A stretch of DNA of 64,000 nt from Polyangia bacterium. GTDB lineage: Bacteria > Myxococcota_A > Polyangia > Nannocystales > Nannocystaceae. This document shows positions 16,314 through 24,752 of the stretch, piece by piece (position 1 is the first letter of the stretch; each line of letters opens with the position of its first letter). Below the pieces are notes generated by a model. That model saw only the letters and a list, made by a program, of their open reading frames with translations, did not search any database and was not told the DNA's origin. The stretch spans positions 248,001 to 312,000 of the forward strand of contig JAUHWG010000002.1 in assembly GCA_030424595.1 (NCBI GenBank), in the 5' to 3' direction. The position numbers and the translations under genes were made by a program.

Positions 16314-18089
16314 GTGATGACCCACAAGGGCTCTGTCTCCTCGCGCTCTGCGACCTCGATCACGGCGATCGCCGCCGCTGCGCTGCTCGCTCTCCTCTCA
16401 CCGGACGCCGCTGCGGCGGCGATCCAGCCGACCGATCGCAGCGCCGACACCACCGTGGTCGAGTCCCCGGCTCAGCCTGCGGCCGCGTCAAGCGCTGCGA
16501 GCTCCGCGAGCGCGACCAGCTCGGCGACCTCCACGGGCGCCACGACCGAGACGGTCTGCGACGACGGGATCGACGATGACGGCGACACCGTCGTCGACTG
16601 CGCCGACCACGACTGCGCGGCGTCCCCCGCCTGTCGCCCGGACGGCCAGATCGAGTCGACCGAGGCTCGCTGCTCGGACTGGGTCGACAACGACAGCAAC
16701 GGCTTCTCCGACTGCGACGACACCAACTGCGACGGCACCAAGGTCTGCATGGGCTCCTGGGACCTCCAGGCCGCGGGCGAGCCCGTCGAGTCGGGTGAGC
16801 CGTCGATGGGCGCGGGGACGACCACCTCCGGCGCCCAGCGGATCATCCTCAAGCCGGGCGAGAACCCCGACGATCTCCTCAACCGCGACGGCCTCGACGC
16901 CGGCGGCGAGCGGACCAACCTCTTCTGCTCGGACGGCATCGACAACGACGGCGACGGCCTCACCGACTGCGAGGACATCGGCTGTCGTCTCAGCTCCGAG
17001 GTCTCGGTCTGTCAGCCCACCGGCAACATCCGCTTCTCCGTGGTCGCCCGCGTCGGCCACAACATGGAGATGCCGAGCAACGTCAACGCCAAGGCGTTCA
17101 ACCAGAACACCTCGTTTGACGCCCTCCAGCTCCGCGCCCTCGGCCAGCTGCCCTTCATCCAGAACTCGTTCTTCCTCCTCTCGACGCGCTTCGAGAAGTC
17201 ACCGCGAATGACCTTCGCGATGTTCCAGATCCCGATCAAGAACGGGCACTACTTCAACGTCAACAGCGGCGGCGGCGGCCTCTCCCTGGAGCTGGTCCGC
17301 TCGGTCCACAAGCGCCTCCTCGTCGACCCGGCGTACTACGTCTACAACGCCTTTGAGCAGGGCAACGGCGCCGCGCTCGAGTTCGGCGGGCCGCTCGACA
17401 AGCAGAGCAAGTTCCTCTACCGGACCTACTTCGCCGGCGGCAGCGGTCGCTACGCGGGTAACGTCGGCGGCAACTTCTTCCCCGACAACAACCGCAACTT
17501 CACCTACTCGGCCGGCGCCCAGATCCACATGAACCTGCTGGGCTACTACAGCCGGTTCGACTCGCCGATGCTCTACACGCCGGTGCCGCTGACCCTGACG
17601 CTGACCGCGGGCGGCAAGTTCGACCAGCGCGCGGCGGAGCGCTACCCCGCGGTCAACATCCAGTCGGTCTTCCGCTGGAAGCGCTTCCAGGTCATGGGCG
17701 AGATCTACGGTAAGCGCGAGCTGGTCTTCAAGAACTGGCAGATGGCCTACAACATCCAGGTCGGGGTCTTGGCGATCAAGCGTCGCCTCCTCCTCGCCGC
17801 CGACTTCGGCCAGTACCTGGCGACCGACTTCGAGAACCCGCCGGACCCGGGCAACCTCCCCTACGATCTCCGCCGCCAGACCCAGGAGATGCAGTACCGG
17901 ATCGCCGCGCACGTCTACCTCTGGCGCGACATCTGGCTCCTCCAGCTCGCCTGGCAGGATCGCCGGGTCGAGAACACCATCGGCAGCGTGACCAACACGT
18001 TCACCGGCGAGCGGATCGAGCTCGACACGATGGAGAACCCCACCTTCAACTACCAGACCCTCCGGCTCCTCTTCCTCTACCGCTTCTAG
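16314..18089 (+). CDS. Outer-membrane porin-like barrel with N-terminal DxDxDG repeats
   Basis: 591 residues (GTG 16314, or ATG 16317). A signal peptide ending in DAAAAA is followed by an Ala/Ser/Thr linker, three repeats of the type seen in the preceding lipoprotein (CDDGIDDDGDTVVDC, CSDWVDNDSNGFSDC, CSDGIDNDGDGLTDC) and a ~360-residue barrel with alternating aromatic strands ending in LLFLYRF. Motifs such as FAMFQIPIKNGHYFNVNSGGG and the length are those of phosphate-selective-type or general porins. The shared repeats and close spacing (80 bp) to the lipoprotein gene imply one operon and a joint surface structure. Confidence 0.75.
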   Translation: MMTHKGSVSSRSATSITAIAAAALLALLSPDAAAAAIQPTDRSADTTVVESPAQPAAASSAASSASATSSATSTGATTETVCDDGIDDDGDTVVDCADHDCAASPACRPDGQIESTEARCSDWVDNDSNGFSDCDDTNCDGTKVCMGSWDLQAAGEPVESGEPSMGAGTTTSGAQRIILKPGENPDDLLNRDGLDAGGERTNLFCSDGIDNDGDGLTDCEDIGCRLSSEVSVCQPTGNIRFSVVARVGHNMEMPSNVNAKAFNQNTSFDALQLRALGQLPFIQNSFFLLSTRFEKSPRMTFAMFQIPIKNGHYFNVNSGGGGLSLELVRSVHKRLLVDPAYYVYNAFEQGNGAALEFGGPLDKQSKFLYRTYFAGGSGRYAGNVGGNFFPDNNRNFTYSAGAQIHMNLLGYYSRFDSPMLYTPVPLTLTLTAGGKFDQRAAERYPAVNIQSVFRWKRFQVMGEIYGKRELVFKNWQMAYNIQVGVLAIKRRLLLAADFGQYLATDFENPPDPGNLPYDLRRQTQEMQYRIAAHVYLWRDIWLLQLAWQDRRVENTIGSVTNTFTGERIELDTMENPTFNYQTLRLLFLYRF

Positions 18090-18119
18090 CGGGGTGGGGC
18101 AGGGCCGCTCATCGGCAAG

Positions 18120-18156
18120 ACGCCCGCAGCCGCTCCCTGGAGCAGCTCGCGGGCGT
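18120..18156. terminator. Bidirectional hairpin between convergent genes
   Basis: ACGCCCGC (18120-18127) pairs perfectly with GCGGGCGT (18149-18156), and the loop contains a nested GCTCC/GGAGC stem. It lies 31 nt after the barrel gene and before the end of the minus-strand membrane protein gene. Confidence 0.55.
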
Positions 18157-18236
18157 TCTCTGTGGTCGGCATAGCGCAGCCGAACGCCGTCCTAGGGTCC
18201 CCTCGAGTCCACGTCGAAGGCGGGAGGGCGAGCGCC

Positions 18237-18482
18237 TCAGCGAAGGCTCCGTTGCGCCTCTTCGAGCTCTAAGTCCGCGTCGATCCCCTGCTCCCGGCAG
18301 GCCGCGAGGATCTGCTCGGTGAGGTCGTCCTGGACCAGGCTCGCCGACTCCGGCAGCTGGAGAACGATCCGCGGCCGCTTGGCCTCGATCGCGGCCATCC
18401 GCTCCTTGTGGGCGAGGAGTCGGTTCACGAGGGCGACAAAGAACCCCCCGAGAATCGCGACGATGGCGATGAGGAACGGCAT
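18237..18482 (-). CDS. Small membrane-anchored protein with cytosolic tail
   Basis: 81 residues. The N-terminus MPFLIAIVAILGGFFVALVNRLLAHKERMAAIEAKRP is one membrane helix followed by a basic, probably coiled stretch; the rest is acidic and helical (LTEQILAACREQGIDADLELEEAQ). The overall shape recalls PspB-like adaptors, but no family can be assigned. It lies downstream of the dehydrogenase gene on the same strand with a 65-nt gap, so it may be cotranscribed. Confidence 0.55.
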   Translation of the reverse strand: MPFLIAIVAILGGFFVALVNRLLAHKERMAAIEAKRPRIVLQLPESASLVQDDLTEQILAACREQGIDADLELEEAQRSLR

Positions 18483-18547
18483 GGTGGTCAGAGAATAACG
18501 CGAAGCGCGGGCCGGCGCCTCCGCCGAGCCCGCGTCGGAGCGTCGCC

Positions 18548-20131
18548 TCAGCTCGCGGCCGAGCGACGGCCGAGGAGACGGGCGAGTTGGCTCGCGCCGC
18601 CCTGGATCGCCGTCCGCTGCATGTAGAGGTCGAGGCCGAAGGTGCCCCCGAGCTCAGCGCCGCAGCCAGCCCGACCGGGCCCGCCGTGGTTGCCCTGCGG
18701 GAAGACGCAGCCGGGGCTAAAGGCGCCTCCAGCGTTCTTCTCGTCGTTGATCACCAGGCGCCCCAGGTGGGGCGAGAGCTCGGCGACCGCGGCCGCTGTG
18801 AACTTGCGGTCGTCGCTGTAGACGGTCGAGACCAGCGAGCCCTCGCCGGCGCGGATGATCGCCGCCGCGGCGCCGATGCTGCCGTCGTAGGGGAGGAGCG
18901 TCGCGACCGGGGCGAAGACCTCGACCCGGTGGAAGGCGGCGTCCGCACGGAGCGCAGCCTCGCTCGTCGCCTCCAGGAGGATGGGCTCCAGGAAGTAGCC
19001 CTTGCCCTCGGAGACCCCCTCGAAGCCCTCGCGGGCCGGATCGCCCTGGACGATCGTGGCGTCGGCTTGGAGGGCCCGGATCCCCTCGCGGGCGTCCGCG
19101 AGCTGCTGCGCGCTCGCCAGCGGGCCCATCTTCACGCCCTTGACCGTCGGGTCGCCCGTGACGCTCGCGCGGCGGGCGAGACCCTCGCCGATCGCCTCGC
19201 GGACCCCCTCCAGGAGCCCCTCAGGGACGAGGATCCGTCGGGTCGCCGTGCATTTCTGCCCTGTCTTTTGGGTCAGCTCGGTGATCGCGTCGCGGATCGC
19301 CAGGTCGAAGAGCTCCGTCCCCCGCTCGAGATCCGGGCCGAGAACCACCGCGTTCAGCGAGTCGGCCTCGATGTTGACGCGGACGTTGTTGGCGAGGACC
19401 GCCGCGTGACCGCGGATCTTCGCCCCGGTCGCCGCCGAGCCGGTGAAGGCGATGACGTCCTGGGGACCGACGTGGTCGAGCAGGTCCCCCGCAGAGCCGG
19501 CGAGGAACTGGAAGGCGCCCTCGGGGAGGATCTTGGCGTCGACGATGATCTCGGCGATCCGGTGGGCGAGCAGGCAGGTGCTGGTCGCCGGCTTCGAGAT
19601 CACCGGCATGCCGGCGAGGAGGGCGACGGCGGCCTTGCCGATCATCCCCCAGGCGGGGAAGTTAAAGGCGTTGATGTGGACGGCGATCCCGTGCCGCGGC
19701 AGGGAGACGTGCTGCACCCGGACCTTCGAGGTGCGGAAGACCGAGGCCGGCTCGTCGTCGATGATCCAGGGCTGCTCGCCGAGGCCCTCCGCGACCTGGG
19801 CGTAGGCCGCGAGCACGCCCATCGCCCCGTCGACGTCGAACTTCGCGTCACCGCGGGTGCAGCCGCCGCTGACCATCGCCAGGTCGAGGAGCTCCTCGCG
19901 ATGGGCGTAGAGCACCTTCGAGAGGCCGCTCAGGAGCTCGCCGCGGGCCTTGAACGAGAGCGCGCGGAGGGCAGGACCGCCGACCTCACGCCCGTAGGCG
20001 ACCGCTTTGCCGAGGTCGCTCGCCCGCGAGACGTTCGCGAGCGGCTCCTCCGTGGCCGGGTTGACGAGGGTTGCCGAGGGCGCGCCGGCGGGCTGCCAGG
20101 CGCCGAGGAGGTGGCTCGTAAGCGTCCGCAT
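18548..20131 (-). CDS. PaaZ/BoxD-type aldehyde dehydrogenase (3,4-dehydroadipyl-CoA semialdehyde dehydrogenase-like)
   Basis: 527 residues, the length of stand-alone BoxD proteins; the MaoC hydratase domain that makes PaaZ about 680 residues is absent. The start MRTLTSHLLGAWQ, the NAFNFPAWGMIGKAAVALLAGMP block, FTGSAATGAKIR, the general-base Glu region VNIEADSLNAVVLG and the catalytic Cys in TGQKCTATRRI all match this subfamily. It oxidises a CoA-linked semialdehyde to the acid in aerobic benzoyl-CoA (Box) or phenylacetyl-CoA (Paa) breakdown. No other box or paa gene is in the window, so the substrate assignment rests on sequence alone. Confidence 0.8.
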   Translation of the reverse strand: MRTLTSHLLGAWQPAGAPSATLVNPATEEPLANVSRASDLGKAVAYGREVGGPALRALSFKARGELLSGLSKVLYAHREELLDLAMVSGGCTRGDAKFDVDGAMGVLAAYAQVAEGLGEQPWIIDDEPASVFRTSKVRVQHVSLPRHGIAVHINAFNFPAWGMIGKAAVALLAGMPVISKPATSTCLLAHRIAEIIVDAKILPEGAFQFLAGSAGDLLDHVGPQDVIAFTGSAATGAKIRGHAAVLANNVRVNIEADSLNAVVLGPDLERGTELFDLAIRDAITELTQKTGQKCTATRRILVPEGLLEGVREAIGEGLARRASVTGDPTVKGVKMGPLASAQQLADAREGIRALQADATIVQGDPAREGFEGVSEGKGYFLEPILLEATSEAALRADAAFHRVEVFAPVATLLPYDGSIGAAAAIIRAGEGSLVSTVYSDDRKFTAAAVAELSPHLGRLVINDEKNAGGAFSPGCVFPQGNHGGPGRAGCGAELGGTFGLDLYMQRTAIQGGASQLARLLGRRSAAS

Positions 20132-20188
20132 GAGTGTGGACGAAGCTACGCCGCCGTGGGCTGAGCGACAAGGTCGCCCGGGGTGAGG

Positions 20189-20737
20189 CTACGACGAGCG
20201 CGGACCGGCGACGGGCGACGGCGGGGCGCAGCCGTCCCCGCTCACCGCCCGACCCGAAGGGCAGGCCCTCTGCACCGGCGGCTGCGAGCCCGACGTCGTC
20301 TTCGGCACAGACGGCTCCAGACCGCGGAAGGGATCCTTGAGCTCCTCGCTGAGGCGGGGGGGAGGGCGCCCGCTCGGCGTCACGGCAAAGGGATCCACCA
20401 GCGCTCGCCGAGGCGCCGGCTCCAGCGTCGACGAGGCCCGCTGGGCCTGCGCCCGCTCGCGCTCGGGGGGCTGGGCGCCGAAGGGATCTTTGAGCCCGGT
20501 CGCCCTCGCGGTCCGCGGGCTCGCGCGGGGCCCCGCGCTCGCGCCTGCCCCGGTCTCTGCGCCGGTCGTCGTGTCCGTCCTCGCGAAGGGATCGCGAAGG
20601 TCCGAGTGTGGGACGTACGAGCTCCCGTCTGTCGCCGCGCTCGCCCGCCGCTTGGGGGCGGGGCGAAGCACCACCGGCGGCGCCGGTGAGGCCGGGCCGC
20701 TGATCGCGAGCAGCAATGACCACGCGAGGATCATCAC
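20189..20737 (-). CDS. Exported low-complexity protein with four LxDPF motifs
   Basis: 182 residues from a GTG at 20737 (next codon ATG). A hydrophobic start (MMILAWSLLLAISGPASPAPP) looks like a signal peptide. The rest is Pro/Ala/Arg-rich and disordered-looking, broken by four short motifs at ~30-40-residue intervals: LRDPFAR, LKDPFGA, LVDPFAV, LKDPFRG. Regular short linear motifs in a disordered chain suggest multivalent docking to a partner. A TAGAGT hexamer lies 5 nt upstream of the GTG, predicting a leaderless transcript. No family recognised. Confidence 0.55.
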   Translation of the reverse strand: MMILAWSLLLAISGPASPAPPVVLRPAPKRRASAATDGSSYVPHSDLRDPFARTDTTTGAETGAGASAGPRASPRTARATGLKDPFGAQPPERERAQAQRASSTLEPAPRRALVDPFAVTPSGRPPPRLSEELKDPFRGLEPSVPKTTSGSQPPVQRACPSGRAVSGDGCAPPSPVAGPRSS

Positions 20738-20742
20738 GGAAT

Positions 20743-20748
20743 ACTCTA
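20743..20748 (-). promoter_or_regulatory. -10 box TAGAGT placed for a leaderless transcript
   Basis: On the minus strand TAGAGT is followed by ATTCC and the GTG start at 20737. The same hexamer and almost the same spacing occur before the gene at 46284. No clear -35 box. Confidence 0.4.
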
Positions 20749-20797
20749 CACGATCCCAAGCCTCGGCCCCACCGTGATGGGGACGGCCCGCGAGCTG

Positions 20798-22750
20798 TCA
20801 GCTCGCGGGGACGGCCTTCTCCAGCGTGCGCGGGTCGACGAGCTTGCCGCTGACCGCAGACGCCGCAGCGACCGCCGGCGACACCAGGTACACCGGCCCC
20901 GGCGCGCCCATCCGCCGATCGAAGTTGCGGTTCGTCGTGCTCGCCGTGGTCTCTCCCTCGAGGGGGATCCCCGGCCCGTTGCCGATGCAGGAGCCACAGC
21001 CCGGATCGGTGACGACCGCCCCGAGCCCGCGGAAGAGCTCCAGCAGCCCCTCCTTGGAGGCCGCCTCGGCGACATCGTGGCTGGAGGGGGTGACCGTCAC
21101 ACGCACACCCTCGTGGATCGTCCGGCCGCGGAGGACGTCCGCGGCGGCCCGGAGATCCGCCAGGGATCCGCCGGTGCAGGAGGCGATGACGACGTTGTCG
21201 ATCTTCGTCCCAGCGGCCTCGTCGAGCGACTGCCGGTTGCGCGAGTCGCCGGGCGTCGCGACCGTCAGCGGCACCTCGTCGAGGTTCACCTCGATGGTCC
21301 GGACGTAGGTCGCGTCGGGATCCGGGTGGACCATCAAGGGGCTCGCGTCGATGTCACGGCGCTCCCTGAGGAAGTCGAGGATCGGCTGGCAAGGCTCGAC
21401 GATCCCGGTCATCAGGCCGCCCTCGACGGTCATGTTGGTGAGGACGCTGAGCTCGTCGACGTTCCACTGATCGAGCCCCGCCCCGCCGAACTGGATCACG
21501 CAGGTGTCCGTCGGCGACTCGCGCCACTGCTCCTCGCGGAAGTAGGGATCGCCGATGAGGTGGAGGATCAGATCCTTCGGCGAGACGATCTTGCGGGCGT
21601 CGCCGGTGACGACGACGCGGACCGTCTTCGGCACGGTCACCGGGATGAGGCCGGTGCGCAGGGCGAAGGACATCGCCGTCGAGCCGACGCCAAACGCGAA
21701 GGCGTTGAGCACTCCCGCGGTCGGGGTGTGGGAGTCGGTGAGAACGATGATCGTCCCCGGCAGGGCGTAGCCCTCGACGACGAGGCGATGGCAGACGCCG
21801 GGGGGGAAGGGGCGCCCCGGCCCGTGCAGGCGGATGCCGTTCTTCTCGCAGACCTCGACCATCTCCGAGGTCAGCTTGCGGGCGGGCGCGAGGCGCTGGT
21901 TTTTGACCCGCAGGGGGACGGTGTCACGGTCGATGAGGACGAAGTGATCCTCGAAGGCGGCGACCAGCTCGGGGTTGTGGACCGGCGCCTGGCCCCACTC
22001 CTGGGCGTAGAGCGCCATCACCATGCCGGCGGTGTACTCGTGCATCCCGCGGAAGCCCGCGGCGCAGAGCACCTGCTCGCCCGGCGCGACCGCGGCGATC
22101 CCGTCGACCTGATCACAGGCGCCGCCGGTCCAGGCCTGGCGGGCGATGATCTTCTCGACGCAGTTGAGCGGCCGCGGGGCGACCTCGGTCGCGTAGGTCG
22201 GCGAGACCTCCCCGGCGAGCAGCTTGGTCCCGTAGCGGAGGAGCCCGCCGCTGGCGGCGACGGCCCGGAAGAAGGGCGGGAGGCGCTCCGCGAGCGCGGC
22301 GATGTCGACGTCCTCGCCCGCTTTCAGACGGTCGACGACGGTGAAATCGGTGGTGAAGGGAAGCCCAGCGTAGACCGTGTTCTCCTGGAAGATCCGCTGC
22401 AGCGAGCGGGCGACCACGAGCTCGACCCCTGCGCCCTGGTGGGCGACCACGGCGACCTCACGGCTCGATCCAGATCCGTAGGCATCCCCGCCGACGACCA
22501 CCTGAAAGCCGCCCTCCTTGACGCTGTCCTTGCGGACCTGGTCCTTGAAGTTCTCGAGGAAGTAGGGCCCCAAGATCTCACCGGTGTAGCCGAGCGTGCA
22601 GGCTGCGCCGCTGATCATCGCGTCGGTGTTGACCGCAAAGTGGAGCGGCGGGGCCTCAGCAGCGCTGGCGTCGAGGTCGGCGCCGTGGAGCTGCTGACGG
22701 AGCTGCTCAGGATCTTCGGTGAGCCAAAGGATGCGGCCGGTGAGCTTCAT
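20798..22750 (-). CDS. Aconitase-family Fe-S hydro-lyase with swivel domain first
   Basis: 650 residues from the ATG at 22750 (the frame is open 12 codons further). The first ~200 residues are the swivel (LeuD/aconitase domain 4) module with GGDAYGSGSSRE near residue 89-98. The LeuC/aconitase core follows, with DSHTPTAGVLNAFAFGVGSTAM and three cluster cysteines (one in VIASCTGGS near 525, two in PGCGSCIG near 584 and 587), so a 4Fe-4S cluster should form. Swivel-first order is that of AcnB, but AcnB is ~860 residues and has a HEAT-like domain that is absent here. It could act on citrate/aconitate, methylcitrate, isopropylmalate or a homologue; neighbours give no clue. Confidence 0.75.
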   Translation of the reverse strand: MKLTGRILWLTEDPEQLRQQLHGADLDASAAEAPPLHFAVNTDAMISGAACTLGYTGEILGPYFLENFKDQVRKDSVKEGGFQVVVGGDAYGSGSSREVAVVAHQGAGVELVVARSLQRIFQENTVYAGLPFTTDFTVVDRLKAGEDVDIAALAERLPPFFRAVAASGGLLRYGTKLLAGEVSPTYATEVAPRPLNCVEKIIARQAWTGGACDQVDGIAAVAPGEQVLCAAGFRGMHEYTAGMVMALYAQEWGQAPVHNPELVAAFEDHFVLIDRDTVPLRVKNQRLAPARKLTSEMVEVCEKNGIRLHGPGRPFPPGVCHRLVVEGYALPGTIIVLTDSHTPTAGVLNAFAFGVGSTAMSFALRTGLIPVTVPKTVRVVVTGDARKIVSPKDLILHLIGDPYFREEQWRESPTDTCVIQFGGAGLDQWNVDELSVLTNMTVEGGLMTGIVEPCQPILDFLRERRDIDASPLMVHPDPDATYVRTIEVNLDEVPLTVATPGDSRNRQSLDEAAGTKIDNVVIASCTGGSLADLRAAADVLRGRTIHEGVRVTVTPSSHDVAEAASKEGLLELFRGLGAVVTDPGCGSCIGNGPGIPLEGETTASTTNRNFDRRMGAPGPVYLVSPAVAAASAVSGKLVDPRTLEKAVPAS

Positions 22751-22875
22751 GAGCACCGCTCTAGCACCTGCGCCATATGCCCACAAGATGACCGCAGGGG
22801 CGCGCTATGCTGCCTTTCGTGAGTTCGATGCGGATGCCTGACTTCACGGCGACCGATGCTATGGTCTGCGCGCTC

Positions 22876-23796
22876 ATGACCACGTCCCGCGCCCCTCGAC
22901 TCACCCGTCTGCCCATCCTCACGCTCTCCCTCGCGCTGCCCTTTGCGTTGGCCTGTGCGCCGAAGCCGGTGCCGACCGAGACCCCGGAGGAGCCCGCCGC
23001 CGCCCCAGAGGCTGAGGCCAGCGCAGACGCCCCGGTCGGGGGCTCGATCGAGGCGGCGCTCGCCGGCGCGCACCGCTCCGAGGGGAACCGCGCCCGTGAC
23101 GGACAGCGCCACCCGATGGAGACCCTCACCTTCTTCGGCCTCACGCCCGAGATGACCGTCGTCGAGCTCTGGCCGGGAGGCGGCTGGTACACCCAGGTCC
23201 TCGCGGGCACCGTCTACGGCTCAGGCAAGCTGATCACCACCAACTTCGACGTCAACGCCTCGACCGATCCGCAGGACTACCGGGTCCGGGTCGGCACAGC
23301 GTTCGCGGAGATGCTCAAGAGCAGCCCGATCTACGAGGGGGTCGAGACCGTCGTCGTCAGCGACCCGAACAACCTCACGCTCGCTCCGGAGGGGACCGTC
23401 GACATGGTCCTCACCTTCCGCAACAGCCACGGCTGGATCGAGGACGGCACCGCGACGGCGATCTACACCGCGGCATTCACGGCGCTCCGCCCCGGCGGCG
23501 TCCTGGGCGTCGTCCAGCACCGGGCCAAGGCGGACGACGATCGGGACCCCAAGGTCATCGCCGACAGCGGCTACGTCCGCGAGGACTACCTCATCGAGAC
23601 CATCGAGGCCGTCGGCTTCAAGCTCGAGGAGAAGTCGGAGATCAACGCCAACCCGAACGACACCAAGGACTACGAGAAGGGCGTGTGGACCCTCCCGCCG
23701 AACTACCGCCTCAAGGACGTCGACCGCGGGAAGTACGAGGCGATCGGCGAGAGCGATCGGATGACGCTCCGCTTCGTCAAGCCGGCCGCCGGCTGA
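22876..23796 (+). CDS. Lipoprotein with methyltransferase-like fold (COG4798 type)
   Basis: 306 residues from the ATG at 22876, chosen because it gives a compact signal peptide ending in the lipobox FALAC; a TATGCT box 7 nt before an in-frame GTG at 22819 is an alternative leaderless start. The mature protein starts with a Pro/Glu/Ala spacer, then matches predicted exported methyltransferases: RHPMETLTFFGLTPEMTVVELWPGGGWYTQVLA (SAM-binding motif I region, VVELWPGGGW) and VDMVLTFRNSHGW, then LRPGGVLGVVQHRA. SAM is not expected outside the cytoplasm, so its biochemical role in the envelope is unclear. The gene ends 48 bp from the convergent lipoprotein gene. Confidence 0.7.
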   Translation: MTTSRAPRLTRLPILTLSLALPFALACAPKPVPTETPEEPAAAPEAEASADAPVGGSIEAALAGAHRSEGNRARDGQRHPMETLTFFGLTPEMTVVELWPGGGWYTQVLAGTVYGSGKLITTNFDVNASTDPQDYRVRVGTAFAEMLKSSPIYEGVETVVVSDPNNLTLAPEGTVDMVLTFRNSHGWIEDGTATAIYTAAFTALRPGGVLGVVQHRAKADDDRDPKVIADSGYVREDYLIETIEAVGFKLEEKSEINANPNDTKDYEKGVWTLPPNYRLKDVDRGKYEAIGESDRMTLRFVKPAAG

Positions 23797-23844
23797 GCGA
23801 GCGTCTCGTCGGCACTCCTCCGCGAGAGGTCCTCACCCGGTCGT

Positions 23845-24516
23845 TCAGCCCTCCGGCGTCGGCGTGCCCGCAGAGGAGCCCTCGCCGGTCGCTGGCGAGG
23901 CCGCCGACTCCGAGGGGGCCGCCTCTGAATCGGCGCCGCGGCGGGGAGCTGCGCCCTGCGGCGGCGTCAGCGGTGGTGCCTCTCCCCGCAGCCGCTGGTC
24001 GAGCGGCAACCACACGGTCAGCCCGTCGATCTTCCCCACCTGTTTGGGCGTGATCTCGAAGCGTTGGCGGACGAGAACGTTGCCGTCGTCGTCGTGCACG
24101 CTGATCATGTAGTCGCCCTCTTGGAAGGCCCCGGAGAGGCGGTAGCCGCCCTGTGCGTCGGTCTTCGCCCGCGAGATGTCCGCCTCGCCCTCGACGCCCA
24201 AGCGCTGGATCCGAAGCTCGACCTCGGGGACGCCGATCCCTGGGCCGACCTCCTGCTCGAGCATGACCTTGCCGGAGATGTGGACCACCGCGGCCCCGAG
24301 CGCGTCGTCGTAGGAGCAGCGGACCGCGTCCGGCGAGGTGCCGCCGTCGGGGGTCTCCGGGAGCCGCGTCTCCGGACAGGTGAGGGGTGTCCCGTAGGCC
24401 GGTCGACGGGGTTGACTGACGCACCCAGACACCGACGGGAGCGCCCCGCAGAGGACCAGCGCGCCGCCGATACGGAGGAGAGGGGGGAGCTGTGCGAGGA
24501 GAGCCTGGCGAGCCAT
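23845..24516 (-). CDS. Lipoprotein with carboxypeptidase-regulatory-like beta-sandwich
   Basis: 223 residues from the ATG at 24516, which gives a signal peptide (LLRIGGALVLCGALPSVSGC) with lipobox. The middle shows the pattern of a carboxypeptidase-D regulatory-like domain: VHISGKVMLEQ...GVPEVELRIQ, then TDAQGGYRLSGAFQEGDYMISV. Such domains are non-enzymatic beta-sandwiches common in secreted proteins. The C-terminal ~45 residues are Pro/Ala/Ser/Glu-rich and probably disordered. Divergent from the SpoIID gene; partner unknown. Confidence 0.65.
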   Translation of the reverse strand: MARQALLAQLPPLLRIGGALVLCGALPSVSGCVSQPRRPAYGTPLTCPETRLPETPDGGTSPDAVRCSYDDALGAAVVHISGKVMLEQEVGPGIGVPEVELRIQRLGVEGEADISRAKTDAQGGYRLSGAFQEGDYMISVHDDDGNVLVRQRFEITPKQVGKIDGLTVWLPLDQRLRGEAPPLTPPQGAAPRRGADSEAAPSESAASPATGEGSSAGTPTPEG

Positions 24517-24653
24517 GCGAGCGCGCAGCCTACCACCGGCGAGCGCACCGCTCTCCGAAGGTCGGCAAAGCCGCTGCGAAACCCTTGCCGGGGTGCCCAT
24601 GCCCCGCTCCCCGCGCCGCTCTACAAACAGTGACAAAGCCTAATTTGAGAACA

Positions 24654-24674
24654 CACGATCGGCGCCCAATCGTG
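24654..24674. promoter_or_regulatory. Inverted repeat CACGAT-N9-ATCGTG
   Basis: Perfect 6-bp half sites at 24654-24659 and 24669-24674 in the gap between divergent genes, with a further ATCGTG about 20 bp downstream. This fits a dimeric regulator controlling either gene. It lies in a locally AT-richer stretch (AAAGCCTAATTTGAGAAC). Confidence 0.3.
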
Positions 24675-24752
24675 CGTCTCCGGAGCCGATATCGTGACAT
24701 CTCATGCGCCTCGCTTGCGCGCGCGGTAATGCGCGTGCAATCGTCATCTCCC

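Noticed and set aside
20774..22822. 682-codon plus-strand frame
   Set aside because: Antisense to the aconitase-family gene, which has all cluster cysteines.
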